In this document: positions 26,679 through 36,306 of the stretch, piece by piece
Layout: each line of letters opens with the position of its first letter
How positions within the stretch are numbered: position 1 is the first letter of the stretch
Assembly (NCBI GenBank): GCA_937921685.1
Contig: CAKZUF010000015.1
Span: forward strand, 1 to 52,901
Direction of reading: 5' to 3'
Source of the DNA: an uncultured archaeon
GTDB lineage: Archaea > Thermoproteota > Nitrososphaeria_A > Caldarchaeales > Calditenuaceae
Length of the DNA: 52,901 nucleotides
Notes under the pieces: generated by a model
Told to the model about the DNA's origin: nothing
Database searches by the model: none
The model's input: only the letters and a program-made list of their open reading frames with translations
Made by a program: the position numbers and the translations under genes

Positions 26679-27227
26679 ATGCGGTTCGGACTAGTGACTA
26701 CAATTATAACACTCACCGCCTATGCTGTGCTGGGTTTAGCTTTAGCTTCTACCGAGGGCAGGGAGGGGTTAGCATTAGTCCCGAGGGATGTGGCGTCATC
26801 TTTCCCCCACATTATAGCCGTAATCAATCTCTTCACAGTGGTGCTTCTCCAGCTGGGGTACCGAAGCATCCGGGGTAAGAGGATATATCGGCACGCCGCC
26901 CTCATGGGCGCCTCCTTCACACTTATCGTAGCCTTCCTAGTCCTATACGTCTTGAAGGTGGCCACATTGGGTCCAGAGATCTACAAGGGCCCAGACATTC
27001 TACGAAACCTAGTCTACCTTCCGGCGCTAACAATACATCTGGCACTCTCCATCATATCTGTCCCACTCGTCGTCTACAATGCCTTGACTGGGCTCTGGCT
27101 CAGAACGCGGGCCGGGATCTCGTATCACCGGCGTGTGGGGAGAATAGCCTACCCTGCGTGGACAGTCAGCCTAGCCCTCGGCCTACTCGTCTACGCCATG
27201 CTTCGACTCCCAATTGGTGGGGGCTAG
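26679..27227 (+). CDS. DUF420-like membrane protein
   Basis: A 182-residue integral membrane protein with about five hydrophobic segments. Conserved histidines in SSFPHIIAVINLFTV, IYRHAALMG, ALTIHLALSII and SYHRRVGRIAYPAWTVSLALG fit the DUF420 pattern (H/H/H/HRR-R), a family often found near cytochrome oxidase or heme genes and proposed to bind heme or metal. It is divergent from the SDR with the two promoters intertwined at about 26633-26655, and its end overlaps the convergent oppF by four bases. Confidence 0.75.
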   Translation: MRFGLVTTIITLTAYAVLGLALASTEGREGLALVPRDVASSFPHIIAVINLFTVVLLQLGYRSIRGKRIYRHAALMGASFTLIVAFLVLYVLKVATLGPEIYKGPDILRNLVYLPALTIHLALSIISVPLVVYNALTGLWLRTRAGISYHRRVGRIAYPAWTVSLALGLLVYAMLRLPIGGG

Positions 27228-28225
27228 GTCACGGAAAGAGCCCCTCTCATTATCTCCTCGGCCCTGTGACAGGCTACAAAATGCCCCGGCAGATACTCGG
27301 TTAGCGCCGGCTTCTCGATTCTACACCTCTCAATAGCTACCGGGCATCTTGTGTGGAATTTGCAGCCGCTGGGCGGGTTTAAGGGGCTGGGCGGCTCCCC
27401 CTTTATCACCGGCCTCCTTCTCCGCCTGTTGGCCGGGTCAGGCTCTGGGACGCTGTTTAAAAGCAGGATGGTGTAGGGATGGATGGGCGTCTTCAGGACG
27501 CTCGTCGTTAAACCGGTCTCGGCTATCTCTCCGAGATACATGACGGCAACCCTCTCTGAGACATACCTGGCCGTGGCGATGTCGTGTGTGATGTAGAGTA
27601 CGCCCATCTCCCTGCTATCCCTGATACTTTTCAGGAGTAGCAGGATCTCGGCCCTGCTGGATGCGTCAATCATTGAAACAGGCTCGTCTGCGACGATATA
27701 CTCTGGGCCGAGGACTAGGGCCCTTGCTATGTTGACTCGCTGCCTCTGCCCGCCGCTGAGCTCGTGTGGGTATCTGTTAACAAATTCCTCAGGCGGGACC
27801 AGCTTAACATCCTCCAGAGCCCTATAGACTGCCTCCCTGATCTCCTCTCTACGGTATCCATGTATCTCCAGCGGCTCCGCGACGATGTCGCCTATCCTCA
27901 TGAACGGGTTAAGGCTGGAGTATGGGTCTTGAAAGATTATCTGCATCTTCTTCCTAAAGCTCTTCGCGCGGAGCTCCTCCTCCCTCATCATCGAGATGTC
28001 CTGACCCTTAAAGAATACCCTGCCATCTGTCACGTCTAAAAGTCTGAGGGACACCCGACCGAGGGTCGATTTTCCACACCCCGACTCCCCCACAACTGCC
28101 ACGGTCTCCTTCTTCCTAATCGAGAGTGTCACGCCATCAAGGGCCTTTAGAATTTTTGAGCCAAGAAGCCCCGACCTGACCTCGTAGTATTTCTTGACAC
28201 CCTCGAGACGTATTACCTCCTCCAC
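27224..28225 (-). CDS. oppF: Oligopeptide-type ABC transporter ATP-binding protein (OppF)
   Basis: A 333-residue ATPase with Walker A GESGCGKST (46-54), the ABC signature LSGGQRQRV, Walker B YIVADEPVSMID, and the C-terminal oligo_HPY region GCKFHTRCPVAIERC, which in this family can hold a Cys-rich (Fe-S) element. It energises import with OppD. It lies last in the oppB-oppC-oppD-oppF operon and starts three bases after oppD. Walker B reads DEPVSMID where DEPVSALD is more usual, a small change. Confidence 0.93.
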   Translation of the reverse strand: MEEVIRLEGVKKYYEVRSGLLGSKILKALDGVTLSIRKKETVAVVGESGCGKSTLGRVSLRLLDVTDGRVFFKGQDISMMREEELRAKSFRKKMQIIFQDPYSSLNPFMRIGDIVAEPLEIHGYRREEIREAVYRALEDVKLVPPEEFVNRYPHELSGGQRQRVNIARALVLGPEYIVADEPVSMIDASSRAEILLLLKSIRDSREMGVLYITHDIATARYVSERVAVMYLGEIAETGLTTSVLKTPIHPYTILLLNSVPEPDPANRRRRRPVIKGEPPSPLNPPSGCKFHTRCPVAIERCRIEKPALTEYLPGHFVACHRAEEIMRGALSVT

Positions 28226-28228
28226 TCC

Positions 28229-29191
28229 TCACTCACCATGAAGCCAACATTTCGCTACATGACCTTCGCCAACTTTGAAGAGTGGTGGCTCCTCCTTCAC
28301 GCACCTATCGAATACATAAGGGCATCGCGGGTGGAACCTGCAGCCGGGGGGCGGGGATGCTAGGTCTGGTGGTCGGCCCGGAATGAATTCGGGTATAGTC
28401 TCCCCCCTGAGCCTCGGTATGCTTGCCAGCAGCTTCTCGGTGTATGGGTGCTTAGTCGCCTCACCCAGCACTCTTTCAGCCGATCCGAGCTCAACGATCT
28501 GCCCACCATACATCACCATAATCCTATCAGCAATATCGCTCGCAAGGGCGAGGTCGTGTGTGATGAATATCACGCTAAGGCTAAACCTCTCGATAAGCTC
28601 TTTGACCAGGTTTATTATCTGGGCTTGGATGGTCACATCGAGTGCCGAGGTCGGCTCATCAAGTATCAGAATCTTAGGATTCATGACCAGCGACATCGCT
28701 ATAACGATTCTCTGCCTCATCCCCCCGCTCAGCTCGTGTGGATACCTGTAGTAGAACTCGCGAGGCAGCCCCACAAGCTCAATCATCTCCATAGCCCTCC
28801 TCCTAGCCTCGTCCCTCGGCGTCTCTCCATTATATATCAAGGGCTCGGCAATCTGGTCGCCCACCTTGAGGACGGGGTTCAGAGAGTTCATCGCCCCTTG
28901 GAAAACCATTGATATAACCCGCCAACTATACCTCCTCCTGAAATCCGTCAGGCTCAGTGACAGGGTCTCCTCACCCTCAATGTAGACGCGGCCAGAAACT
29001 ACTGAGGCGTTTGCCGGAAGAGCCCTAATAAGGGTCAAACCCAAAGTAGACTTCCCGCTCCCCGACTCTCCTACAACCGCGAGACTCTCACCCCGCGCCA
29101 GGCTGAAGGACACGCCGTCAACGGCCCGAACAGCCCCCCTATCCGTACGGTAGTAGACCCTCAAATCCTCAACCGCTAATGCCCCGCTCAT
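28229..29191 (-). CDS. oppD: Oligopeptide-type ABC transporter ATP-binding protein (OppD)
   Basis: A 320-residue ATPase with Walker A GESGSGKST (41-49), signature LSGGMRQRI, Walker B ILILDEPTSALD and the oligo_HPY C-terminus PPGCRFHPRCPYVFDRC. Together with OppF it forms the cytoplasmic motor of the importer. Its ATG directly follows the stop of oppC. Confidence 0.94.
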   Translation of the reverse strand: MSGALAVEDLRVYYRTDRGAVRAVDGVSFSLARGESLAVVGESGSGKSTLGLTLIRALPANASVVSGRVYIEGEETLSLSLTDFRRRYSWRVISMVFQGAMNSLNPVLKVGDQIAEPLIYNGETPRDEARRRAMEMIELVGLPREFYYRYPHELSGGMRQRIVIAMSLVMNPKILILDEPTSALDVTIQAQIINLVKELIERFSLSVIFITHDLALASDIADRIMVMYGGQIVELGSAERVLGEATKHPYTEKLLASIPRLRGETIPEFIPGRPPDLASPPPGCRFHPRCPYVFDRCVKEEPPLFKVGEGHVAKCWLHGE

Positions 29192-30616
29192 CTACGCCCT
29201 AGTCCTCCCCCTCACCCTTGGGTTAACCACAGGCTCAAGCCCAAGAGAAATCATCACAAAAGTAAGCGAAGTAATTATTATCAGTATCCCCGGCGGCAGT
29301 ATCCACCACCAGTAGCCCAAATACACAGCCGCACTCCTAAACCCAAGCTCGAGTATTTGGCCCCAAGTCGGAAGGGATGGGTCCCCGAGGCCGAGGAAGC
29401 TCAGAGCCGCCTCGAGGAGTATGAAGCTGGGGGTAAAGAAGATGATCTGTGCGATAATGAATGGTGCTATGTGTGGGAAGATATGTCGCGCCAGTATTCT
29501 TAGTCTCGAAGCCCCTACGGCGCGGGCTGACTCTATGAACTGTGTCTCACGAAGCTGTAGGACAATCGACCTCGTAACTATTGTTAGACCTGGCCACCCA
29601 AAGGCCACGAAGGCGAAGATAATTATCCATAATTTAGGGCCGAAGCTGAAGACGAGGAATATCAGTATAGGGAGTAGCGGGATATTATTCATAAAGTCTG
29701 CCAGCCTCTGAATCATGTTATCTACCTTGCCACCCATGTATCCACTCACCAGTCCAAGAGCGGCACCTATACCGGTTACTATGACTGAGGTGATTACTCC
29801 TATGAATAGGGATATAGGAAAGCCGAGCAGAAGCCCAGTGGCAAGGTCCCGTCCAATCACGTCAGTCCCCATCATACCATAAGCTTCACCACCGATCAGA
29901 ATTCTGACCTTCTCTATCCTAGTCTCACCTGTGCTCTGAATAGCCGTCAATGTGAATCTATAGACACCATTCAGAGGGGCGATTGAGCCGTCCTTCGGGG
30001 TACCCATTAAGTATCGCTGAAGCCCCTCCTGCAGGATCCTGTAGGGCGAAACAGGCGTGTCGAATCTATCCCCGTAGAGCTGCGCCAGGTTTCTTGCAAA
30101 TTCATCACTAGAGGACACCAATATCCTCTCTGGAGACTGTTCAAACCGCAGAATCGGCGGACTCTCACCCGGCCTGGGAGGAGGCACCACAAGCCTGGCC
30201 GCCTCGACCGAGTAACCATCAGGTCTCACAATAGTCAGGACTAAAACCGGGGGTGTACCTGTGTAGCTGAGCCTCTCGATGGCGAGAGTTATGTAGGCGG
30301 GATACGAGCTAGCTCTGTAATCGTAGAGCAAGTCTATTGACTTTGCGTTGCCTGAGAATTGAACACCGCTCGCTGTTAGGGTTGAGGTCTCGAGAAATTT
30401 CTTTTCTGAAAAGAGGTTAACCCATGCGGGGGGTGCGCTTTTAGGATAGTCGACCCAATGCTGTGGGTCATTCCAGTGGCTAGAGAGTTCTGCGATTGGG
30501 AGGACCGTAATCGTGTAGAGTGAAACCCCTGTTAGGATGATTAGGAGTGTTAGGCCAGCCCTCCCTGTCCAGGTGGACCAGAAAATCTTGAAACCCCCCT
30601 CAAGCCTAATGCTCAT
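29192..30616 (-). CDS. oppC: Oligopeptide-type ABC permease (OppC) with large external insertion
   Basis: A 474-residue permease. One transmembrane helix (about 20-40) is followed by roughly 210 residues that are non-membrane and beta-rich (for example APPAWVNLFSEKKFLETSTLTASGV, VLVLTIVRPDGYS), then the usual five-helix core from about 260 with the EAA loop ESARAVGASRLRILARHIFPH. Bacterial OppC is about 300 residues, so the insertion between TM1 and TM2 adds an extracytoplasmic domain, which probably contacts the binding protein or the S-layer side. The start overlaps the end of oppB by four bases. Confidence 0.9.
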   Translation of the reverse strand: MSIRLEGGFKIFWSTWTGRAGLTLLIILTGVSLYTITVLPIAELSSHWNDPQHWVDYPKSAPPAWVNLFSEKKFLETSTLTASGVQFSGNAKSIDLLYDYRASSYPAYITLAIERLSYTGTPPVLVLTIVRPDGYSVEAARLVVPPPRPGESPPILRFEQSPERILVSSSDEFARNLAQLYGDRFDTPVSPYRILQEGLQRYLMGTPKDGSIAPLNGVYRFTLTAIQSTGETRIEKVRILIGGEAYGMMGTDVIGRDLATGLLLGFPISLFIGVITSVIVTGIGAALGLVSGYMGGKVDNMIQRLADFMNNIPLLPILIFLVFSFGPKLWIIIFAFVAFGWPGLTIVTRSIVLQLRETQFIESARAVGASRLRILARHIFPHIAPFIIAQIIFFTPSFILLEAALSFLGLGDPSLPTWGQILELGFRSAAVYLGYWWWILPPGILIIITSLTFVMISLGLEPVVNPRVRGRTRA

Positions 30617-31659
30617 ACCCTCACCCTCGGATCAACAATCATGTATAGAACTTCTAAAATAAATCTGGCCACCACGTAGACGAGTGTAAACATGTACACA
30701 AGCGATAGTATTAATGCCTCGTCAGACTGAACTATTGCCTCAAAAAACAATGTGCCCATGCCAGGCCATGTGAAGACGGTCTCCGTAAGTATTGCGCCGC
30801 CTATAGATCCCGCGAGTCCCAATATTATGTTTGTCAAGATAGGTGGTGCGGCCACTCTCATGATATACCTCCTATTCACGAGGCTCTCAGGCAAGCCCTT
30901 GACCCGAGCCACCTGGACAAAGTCCTCCTGCGCGATATTCAAGACAATAGTCCTTGTCACATATACTGTTAAACCGACATTGACGATGACTAGGACTGAT
31001 ACTGGGAGGGTGGCGTGCCAGATTACATCCAGCAATCGCATGAATGGTTCTGAGGGTGGGGGTGAACTGTAGAGTCCGCCATATGGAAAGAACTTGAGGT
31101 AAAATGCGAATATCAGGATGAAGAGTATTCCAAGCCACCAAGTCGGTACAGCGTAGCTGACCGCTGAGAGGAAGGATGTGGCCCTGTCGAGCTTAGACCC
31201 CGGCCTTGTAGCAATCCTCACGCCGAGAAAGATACCTATCAGGAAGTTGATCGCAATCGCTGTTGAGACAAGTATCACGGTATTAGGCAGTCTCTCCATG
31301 ATTATGTCTGAGATCAAGTTGCTTCCCGTGAATGTTTGGGCTAGCCTAGCCCTTCCAAGGTTTAGTGTGATGACTCTGAGCAACATGCTAGGTAGCCGCT
31401 CGTACCATGGCCTGTCGAGACCATAGCTCCGGATCAGCTCGCCTCTATACTTGGCGACTGCCTCTTCGAGGGCCTGTGGGTCGCGGATCTGTCCCGCGAT
31501 AGCCTGCCTATAAAGCCTAACCTCCTCGTTTATGATTGAGGACAATACTCTGTCTGAAAGCCCCGTAGCGCCGAATATCACTACGACGAAGAAGAGGACA
31601 CCGAATAGAACTAGAACGAGTGATAGGGCCTTGATAGCGAGCCTAGTGTATATGCCCAA
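30613..31659 (-). CDS. oppB: Oligopeptide-type ABC permease (OppB)
   Basis: A 348-residue permease with six predicted membrane helices and the EAA loop motif VARVKGLPESLVNRRYIMRVA. The first external loop (about 35-110) is enlarged, as is common for OppB. The start is TTG at 31659, as no ATG or GTG is near. It heads the operon oppB-C-D-F and is divergent from the gene for the binding protein, sharing a 123-nt promoter region. Confidence 0.92.
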   Translation of the reverse strand: MGIYTRLAIKALSLVLVLFGVLFFVVVIFGATGLSDRVLSSIINEEVRLYRQAIAGQIRDPQALEEAVAKYRGELIRSYGLDRPWYERLPSMLLRVITLNLGRARLAQTFTGSNLISDIIMERLPNTVILVSTAIAINFLIGIFLGVRIATRPGSKLDRATSFLSAVSYAVPTWWLGILFILIFAFYLKFFPYGGLYSSPPPSEPFMRLLDVIWHATLPVSVLVIVNVGLTVYVTRTIVLNIAQEDFVQVARVKGLPESLVNRRYIMRVAAPPILTNIILGLAGSIGGAILTETVFTWPGMGTLFFEAIVQSDEALILSLVYMFTLVYVVARFILEVLYMIVDPRVRV

Positions 31660-31782
31660 GCTAAAAAATTAGGTGTGGGTGGCAGTATTAATGCCTAACC
31701 CGATGAGCTTATACCGAAAAGACGACCCTGCTCAAGGTTTTCTTGTAAAAGCTTATATCTGTCAACGAGTCCTTTTAGTGCG

Positions 31783-34563
31783 ATGAAAACTGTGTTGGGT
31801 AGATTCGGTTTAAGCGTCTTGGCAGCTGCTATCGGCGTACTACTCTTGCTGTCCGGCGCCGCGACTCCGGTGTATGCGCAGTACGTGGCACCCCATACTA
31901 AGCCAGGCCCTGCCGTCGATTCAATCACATTCAAGAGGGTGCCGTTAGACTTGGGTGCAGCTGTGGTAGAGGCTAAAGAAATCGACGCTTATATATTTGG
32001 ATTGAGGCCGGCGCAGGCTAAGGCGGTGGCTGGGAGGCCAGGGATTAAGCTATATCCAGCTCCGAGCGGCCTATACTCTATTGTTCTAAACCCTGCGCCA
32101 GCTCCGGCTGGAGAGCTGAACCCATTAGCTGATAAGGATATCCGCTTTGCGTTGAACTACCTCGTAAACAGGGACTTCATCGTAAGGGAGCTCTTCGCAG
32201 GATTTGGCGCGCCCATGGTGGTTTATTTAACACCCTGGGACTACGACTACATTACAAACATTGACCTGATACTCAGATACGACTTTCGCTACGATCCTGC
32301 CTATGCTTCGCAGATAATCGATGAGCGAATGAGAGCTTTAGGCGCCGAGAAGGTGGGTGGCAAATGGTACTATCAGGGGAAGCCGGTGACGATAAAGTTT
32401 GTCATCAGGGTTGAGGACGAGAGGAGGCAGATAGGCGACGCAATAGCATCCGACCTCGAAAAGGCTGGTTTCACCGTTGAGAGAATGTATATGGAATTCG
32501 GCCCCGCGATTGAGACCGTATATAATACTGATCCTGCCGAATTTAGATGGCAAATCTATACTGAGGGTTGGGGGAGAGCAGGTATCCAGAAGTACGATGA
32601 TAACCCCGGTTATTTTACGGCGCCCTGGGAGGGAAATATGCCTGGCTGGGGAGTGGAAGGTTGGTGGCAGTATCAAAACGCTGAACTTGATGAACTCACG
32701 CAGAAGCTGTTCAGGGGAGAGTTCGCCTCTAAGGAGGAGAGGGACAGGATGATGAAGAGGGTCCTAGAGCTGGCGCTGCAAGACTCTGTCAGGCTATGGG
32801 TGGCAACTAGGCTTGACTCCTATGCCGCGAGGGAAGACCTCACAGGAATTAGCCAAGACATTGGGGCCGGGCTTCGTTCATTGCTTGTCTGGAGAAACGC
32901 CTATGTCACGGGAAAATCCGACCTTACGCTTGGGCACCTCTGGGTTTGGACGACGAGAACAACTTGGAACCCCATGCAAGTCGGGCTAGTGGGCGGGTTC
33001 GTTGACGTATACTCAGTCGACCAAGGCTACCTTACGTCCGATCCAAGTACTTGGATTCATCCATACACTGGAATACCGATTCCGTTTCGCTCTAGCTGGG
33101 AGGTGAAGACGGCCGGGCCCGAGGGCTCTATCAGTGTCCCAGCGGACGCCTACATCTGGGATGCCGAGAATGATAGATGGGTCTCTGCCGGAGGTGCAAC
33201 TGCGAAGAGCGTAGTGACTTTCGACTACTCGCGATTCTTGCAGAGTAAATGGCACCATGGCATACAAATTTCGCTCGCAGACCTACTCTACCACGTGGCA
33301 ACACGCTTCGAGGTAGCCTTCGACAAGGAGAAATCGGCTCTTGAGCCTGCCATCTCAGGGACACTGTCTGAATCGCTAAAAACTGTTAAGGGGATAAGGA
33401 TACTGCCTGACAACCGTGTGGAGGTCTATATAGATTACTGGTTCTTCGAAAGTGCATACATCGCACAGTTTGCTGAACTCTGGCCGGCACTCATGGTGCC
33501 CTGGGAGGTAATGGCGGCGAGCGACAGGCTCAACTATGTCGAGAAGAAGTACGCCTGGGGTGGAGCCTCCGCAAGAGCTAGGGGAGTTAGCTGGTTAAAC
33601 TTAGTACTCGCAGAGCATGCTGCAGACGTGGTGGCCGAGCTTGAGAAAATGAGGTCAGAAGGGTTCTTCCCCGCGAGCTACTTCACCATGGGAAACAGAG
33701 TCTTCGAGACACCTGATGGCGCTCAGGAGAGATATTCCGCAGCGATAGACTGGGGGAATGGGCATCGCCACATGTGGATAAGCAACGGCCCCTTCTACCT
33801 TGATACCTTTGATTCGGCAGCTCAGACCTCTGTCCTGAAAGCCTTCAGAGACCCAACCTATCCATTCAAGCCGGGAGACAACTTCTATCCCTTCATCACG
33901 CCGGTCCAGATACTCAGAATCGGTAAAGGTACCGTCGTGCCTGGCGCCTCCGCCCAGTTCCTAATCGACGCAGAGGGAGAGGGGCTATTAAAGTCTAGAT
34001 ACCTCATACGCGACTTAGCGACAGGTCAGATATTGATGGTTGGCGACTCAGAGTCCGTTACGCCTAAGAGAATGCTTATCCGCCTGTCCCCCGACTTCAC
34101 ATCTAAGCTCACGCCAGGAGCCCTCTACGAGCTAATAGTCGCCACCTATAGCGAGGATGCAGCGACAATCTCGGTCTCCAGAGACTTCTTCGATGTCCTT
34201 AGCCTGGCACCTGTAGAGAAGGAGATTGAGGCTGTTTCAAAGGAGCTTACAGAAAGGCTTAGGACTGTCTCTGAGGATCTTGCAAAAGCTATTTCGGGCC
34301 TAGGGACAGCGGTCTCTGGTGTGGATAGCAAACTGGACAGGACGGCTGAGAACATACAGAGTGAGGTGAGGAGTAGGGTGGATGACGTGAGGGCGCGCGT
34401 CGATGCGGCCACAAACACTCTGACTAATGATATAAGAAACCTACAGGCGGTGGCTCAGAGTACACTGACAGTAGCCCAGATAGTCATGGCCTTGGCGGTG
34501 GTGGCTATAATCCTGTCAGTCGTATCAATTATCAGGCGTCCCAAGGCAGCGGCACCGGCATAA
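31783..34563 (+). CDS. oppA: Oligopeptide-type ABC substrate-binding protein, membrane-anchored
   Basis: A 926-residue extracellular solute-binding protein (family 5). A signal peptide (about 1-32, ending VYA-Q) precedes two-lobe sequences typical of peptide binders (DIRFALNYLVNRDFIVRELF, YQGKPVTIKF, IQISLADLLYH, ISNGPFYLDTFD). The C-terminus has an Ig-like segment, a long heptad-rich coiled coil (about 808-890) and a final transmembrane helix (about 896-917) with a short basic tail. The anchor replaces a lipobox. A ttatatc TATA box at 31752-31758 is about 27 nt before the ATG, so a leaderless transcript is expected. The ligand may be peptides or oligosaccharides; the fold cannot tell. Confidence 0.92.
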   Translation: MKTVLGRFGLSVLAAAIGVLLLLSGAATPVYAQYVAPHTKPGPAVDSITFKRVPLDLGAAVVEAKEIDAYIFGLRPAQAKAVAGRPGIKLYPAPSGLYSIVLNPAPAPAGELNPLADKDIRFALNYLVNRDFIVRELFAGFGAPMVVYLTPWDYDYITNIDLILRYDFRYDPAYASQIIDERMRALGAEKVGGKWYYQGKPVTIKFVIRVEDERRQIGDAIASDLEKAGFTVERMYMEFGPAIETVYNTDPAEFRWQIYTEGWGRAGIQKYDDNPGYFTAPWEGNMPGWGVEGWWQYQNAELDELTQKLFRGEFASKEERDRMMKRVLELALQDSVRLWVATRLDSYAAREDLTGISQDIGAGLRSLLVWRNAYVTGKSDLTLGHLWVWTTRTTWNPMQVGLVGGFVDVYSVDQGYLTSDPSTWIHPYTGIPIPFRSSWEVKTAGPEGSISVPADAYIWDAENDRWVSAGGATAKSVVTFDYSRFLQSKWHHGIQISLADLLYHVATRFEVAFDKEKSALEPAISGTLSESLKTVKGIRILPDNRVEVYIDYWFFESAYIAQFAELWPALMVPWEVMAASDRLNYVEKKYAWGGASARARGVSWLNLVLAEHAADVVAELEKMRSEGFFPASYFTMGNRVFETPDGAQERYSAAIDWGNGHRHMWISNGPFYLDTFDSAAQTSVLKAFRDPTYPFKPGDNFYPFITPVQILRIGKGTVVPGASAQFLIDAEGEGLLKSRYLIRDLATGQILMVGDSESVTPKRMLIRLSPDFTSKLTPGALYELIVATYSEDAATISVSRDFFDVLSLAPVEKEIEAVSKELTERLRTVSEDLAKAISGLGTAVSGVDSKLDRTAENIQSEVRSRVDDVRARVDAATNTLTNDIRNLQAVAQSTLTVAQIVMALAVVAIILSVVSIIRRPKAAAPA

Positions 34564-34570
34564 AACAGAG

Positions 34571-34590
34571 ATACGGGCCTTTTTTTTCTC
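34571..34590 (+). terminator. Oligo-T terminator after oppA
   Basis: A run of eight T (34580-34587) follows the G/C-rich ACGGGCC just after the oppA stop codon. Oligo-U tracts are sufficient for archaeal termination. Confidence 0.6.
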
Positions 34591-34679
34591 TATGTCAAGT
34601 ATCAATCTGATGAAAAGTCACAAATATTCAGACATTTTTTACAACTATAGAGGCGTTTTTACAGACACCTGACGGCATA

Positions 34680-34725
34680 TTTATATTTACAACCGTCTTT
34701 TCGGTTCATTTAAAGTGGGTTCGTC
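34680..34725 (+). promoter_or_regulatory. amt promoter with inverted repeat
   Basis: A TATA box (ttatattt, about 34681-34688) is followed at once by an inverted repeat AACCG-N6-CGGTT (34691-34706), which sits between the box and the expected transcription start near 34712. The position is that of a repressor site. The N6 spacing resembles the nitrogen regulator NrpR operator of methanogens, but the half-site sequence differs. Confidence 0.45.
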
Positions 34726-35946
34726 ATGATAGATACGGGTGATACTGCTTGGATACTGGTCTCGGCGGCTCTGGTTATGTTGATGACTCCTGGTCTTGGC
34801 TTCTTCTACGCAGGGCTTTCTAGGAGGAAGAATGTAGTGGCTGTCCTGATGCAGTGCTTCATAGCTGTCGCTACGATATCGGTTATATGGGCGCTCTGGG
34901 GGTATAGCTTAGCCTTCGGCCCCAGCCGCGGAGGGTTTATAGGTGGTCTAGAGTGGCTTGGCCTTGCCGGTGTTGGAGGGGAGCCTCACCCAGGCTACGC
35001 CGCGACAATACCCCACTCTGCCTACATGCTCTTCCAGGCAATGTTCGCAATAATAACCCCTGCATTGATAGTTGGAGCGTTCGCCGAGCGTGTAAGATTC
35101 GGGCCATTCCTGCTCTTCCTAGTCCTATGGTCAACAGTCGTCTACGCACCCATAGCCCACTGGGTATGGGGTGTTGGAGGCTGGCTTAGGGGCTTGGGAG
35201 CTCTGGACTTTGCCGGCGGGACGGTCGTCCACATAAGTTCCGGGGTCTCAGCCCTCGTGGCAGCTATGGTGATAGGTAGGCGTATAGGCTATGGTAGCTT
35301 CGCGATGGAGCCAAGCAGCCCTACGCTTGTTATACTGGGGGCGGCGCTCCTGTGGTTTGGCTGGTTCGGCTTCAACGGTGGCAGCGCACTGGCCTCAGGA
35401 GGCCTCGCATCAAACGCTTTTATGGCCACACATCTAGCCGCCTCGGCGGCCGCTCTGACTTGGATGGCGGCGGGCTGGATACATAAGGGCAAGCCCAGCA
35501 GCATAGGGGCTGCGAGCGGAGCAGTGGCTGGCTTGGTAGCCATAACGCCTGCCTCAGGTTTTGTCGGTCCGCAGTCGGCGCTGGTGATAGGTGGAGTAGC
35601 GGGCATCCTATGCTATGTGGGTGTGAATTTGAGGGCGATGCTTGGGGTTGACGACTCGCTGGATGTGTGGGGTGTCCATGGTGTCGGGGGTACGTGGGGG
35701 TCGGTAGCAACGGGAATATTCGCGGACGCCTCGATAAACCCTGCTGGAGCTAATGGGCTTCTTCTAGGCAACCCACCACTACTGGGGGTGCAGCTCATAG
35801 GAGTCGCCGCAACCTGGGCCTATGCTGGCGCCGTGACATTCATAATAGTCAAGCTGGTGGACAAGCTGGTGGGGCTGCGGGTTAAGCCGATGGAGGAGAT
35901 GATAGGGCTAGATATAACGCAACACGGTGAATACACAGTTGTGTGA
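34726..35946 (+). CDS. amt: Ammonium transporter Amt
   Basis: A 406-residue membrane channel of the Amt/MEP/Rh family with about eleven helices. The conserved pore histidine pair is H169 (GGTVVHISSG) and H318 (WGVHGVGGTWG), matching the E. coli AmtB pair by context. The N-terminal GDTAWILVSAALVMLMTPGL is diagnostic. Translation may be helped by a short leader. glnK follows 15 nt later, the classical Amt-PII pair in which PII plugs the channel when nitrogen is ample. Confidence 0.95.
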   Translation: MIDTGDTAWILVSAALVMLMTPGLGFFYAGLSRRKNVVAVLMQCFIAVATISVIWALWGYSLAFGPSRGGFIGGLEWLGLAGVGGEPHPGYAATIPHSAYMLFQAMFAIITPALIVGAFAERVRFGPFLLFLVLWSTVVYAPIAHWVWGVGGWLRGLGALDFAGGTVVHISSGVSALVAAMVIGRRIGYGSFAMEPSSPTLVILGAALLWFGWFGFNGGSALASGGLASNAFMATHLAASAAALTWMAAGWIHKGKPSSIGAASGAVAGLVAITPASGFVGPQSALVIGGVAGILCYVGVNLRAMLGVDDSLDVWGVHGVGGTWGSVATGIFADASINPAGANGLLLGNPPLLGVQLIGVAATWAYAGAVTFIIVKLVDKLVGLRVKPMEEMIGLDITQHGEYTVV

Positions 35947-35961
35947 CGGGGTGAGGGTTGG

Positions 35962-36303
35962 ATGAAGATGGTGCACGCTGTTATAAGGCCTGAACTCCTT
36001 GATGAGGTAAAGAGGGCGCTTGAGAAGGAGGGATACTACGGCCTCACGGTCTACGACGTGAGGGGGCGTGGAAGGCAGGACAGCTTCTCATGGAGGATAA
36101 GGGGGAACGTCTACAAGATAGACCTGCTGCCCAAGCTAAAGATAGAGATAGTGGTTGAAGACGACCAGGCACGAAGGGTTGCAGAGATAATACAGTCAGC
36201 AGCCTCAACTGGTGAGATAGGTGATGGAAAAATATTCATCACGCACGTCGAGGAGGCCATACGGATTAGGACGGGCGAACGGGGCCCTGAGGCTGTTAGG
36301 TAG
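35962..36303 (+). CDS. glnK: PII nitrogen regulatory protein GlnK
   Basis: A 113-residue PII signal-transduction trimer subunit. It begins with KMVHAVIRPELLDEVKRAL and has the T-loop GRGRQDSFSWRIRGNVYKI. Gln39, which contacts ATP and 2-oxoglutarate, and Tyr51 at the loop tip are kept, whereas the T-loop KGHTE stretch of bacterial GlnK is replaced by DSFSW. The B-loop is AASTGEIGDGKIFI. Co-location with amt shows its target. The altered T-loop suggests that uridylylation is not used, which is usual in archaea. Confidence 0.94.
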   Translation: MKMVHAVIRPELLDEVKRALEKEGYYGLTVYDVRGRGRQDSFSWRIRGNVYKIDLLPKLKIEIVVEDDQARRVAEIIQSAASTGEIGDGKIFITHVEEAIRIRTGERGPEAVR

Positions 36304-36306
36304 TTC

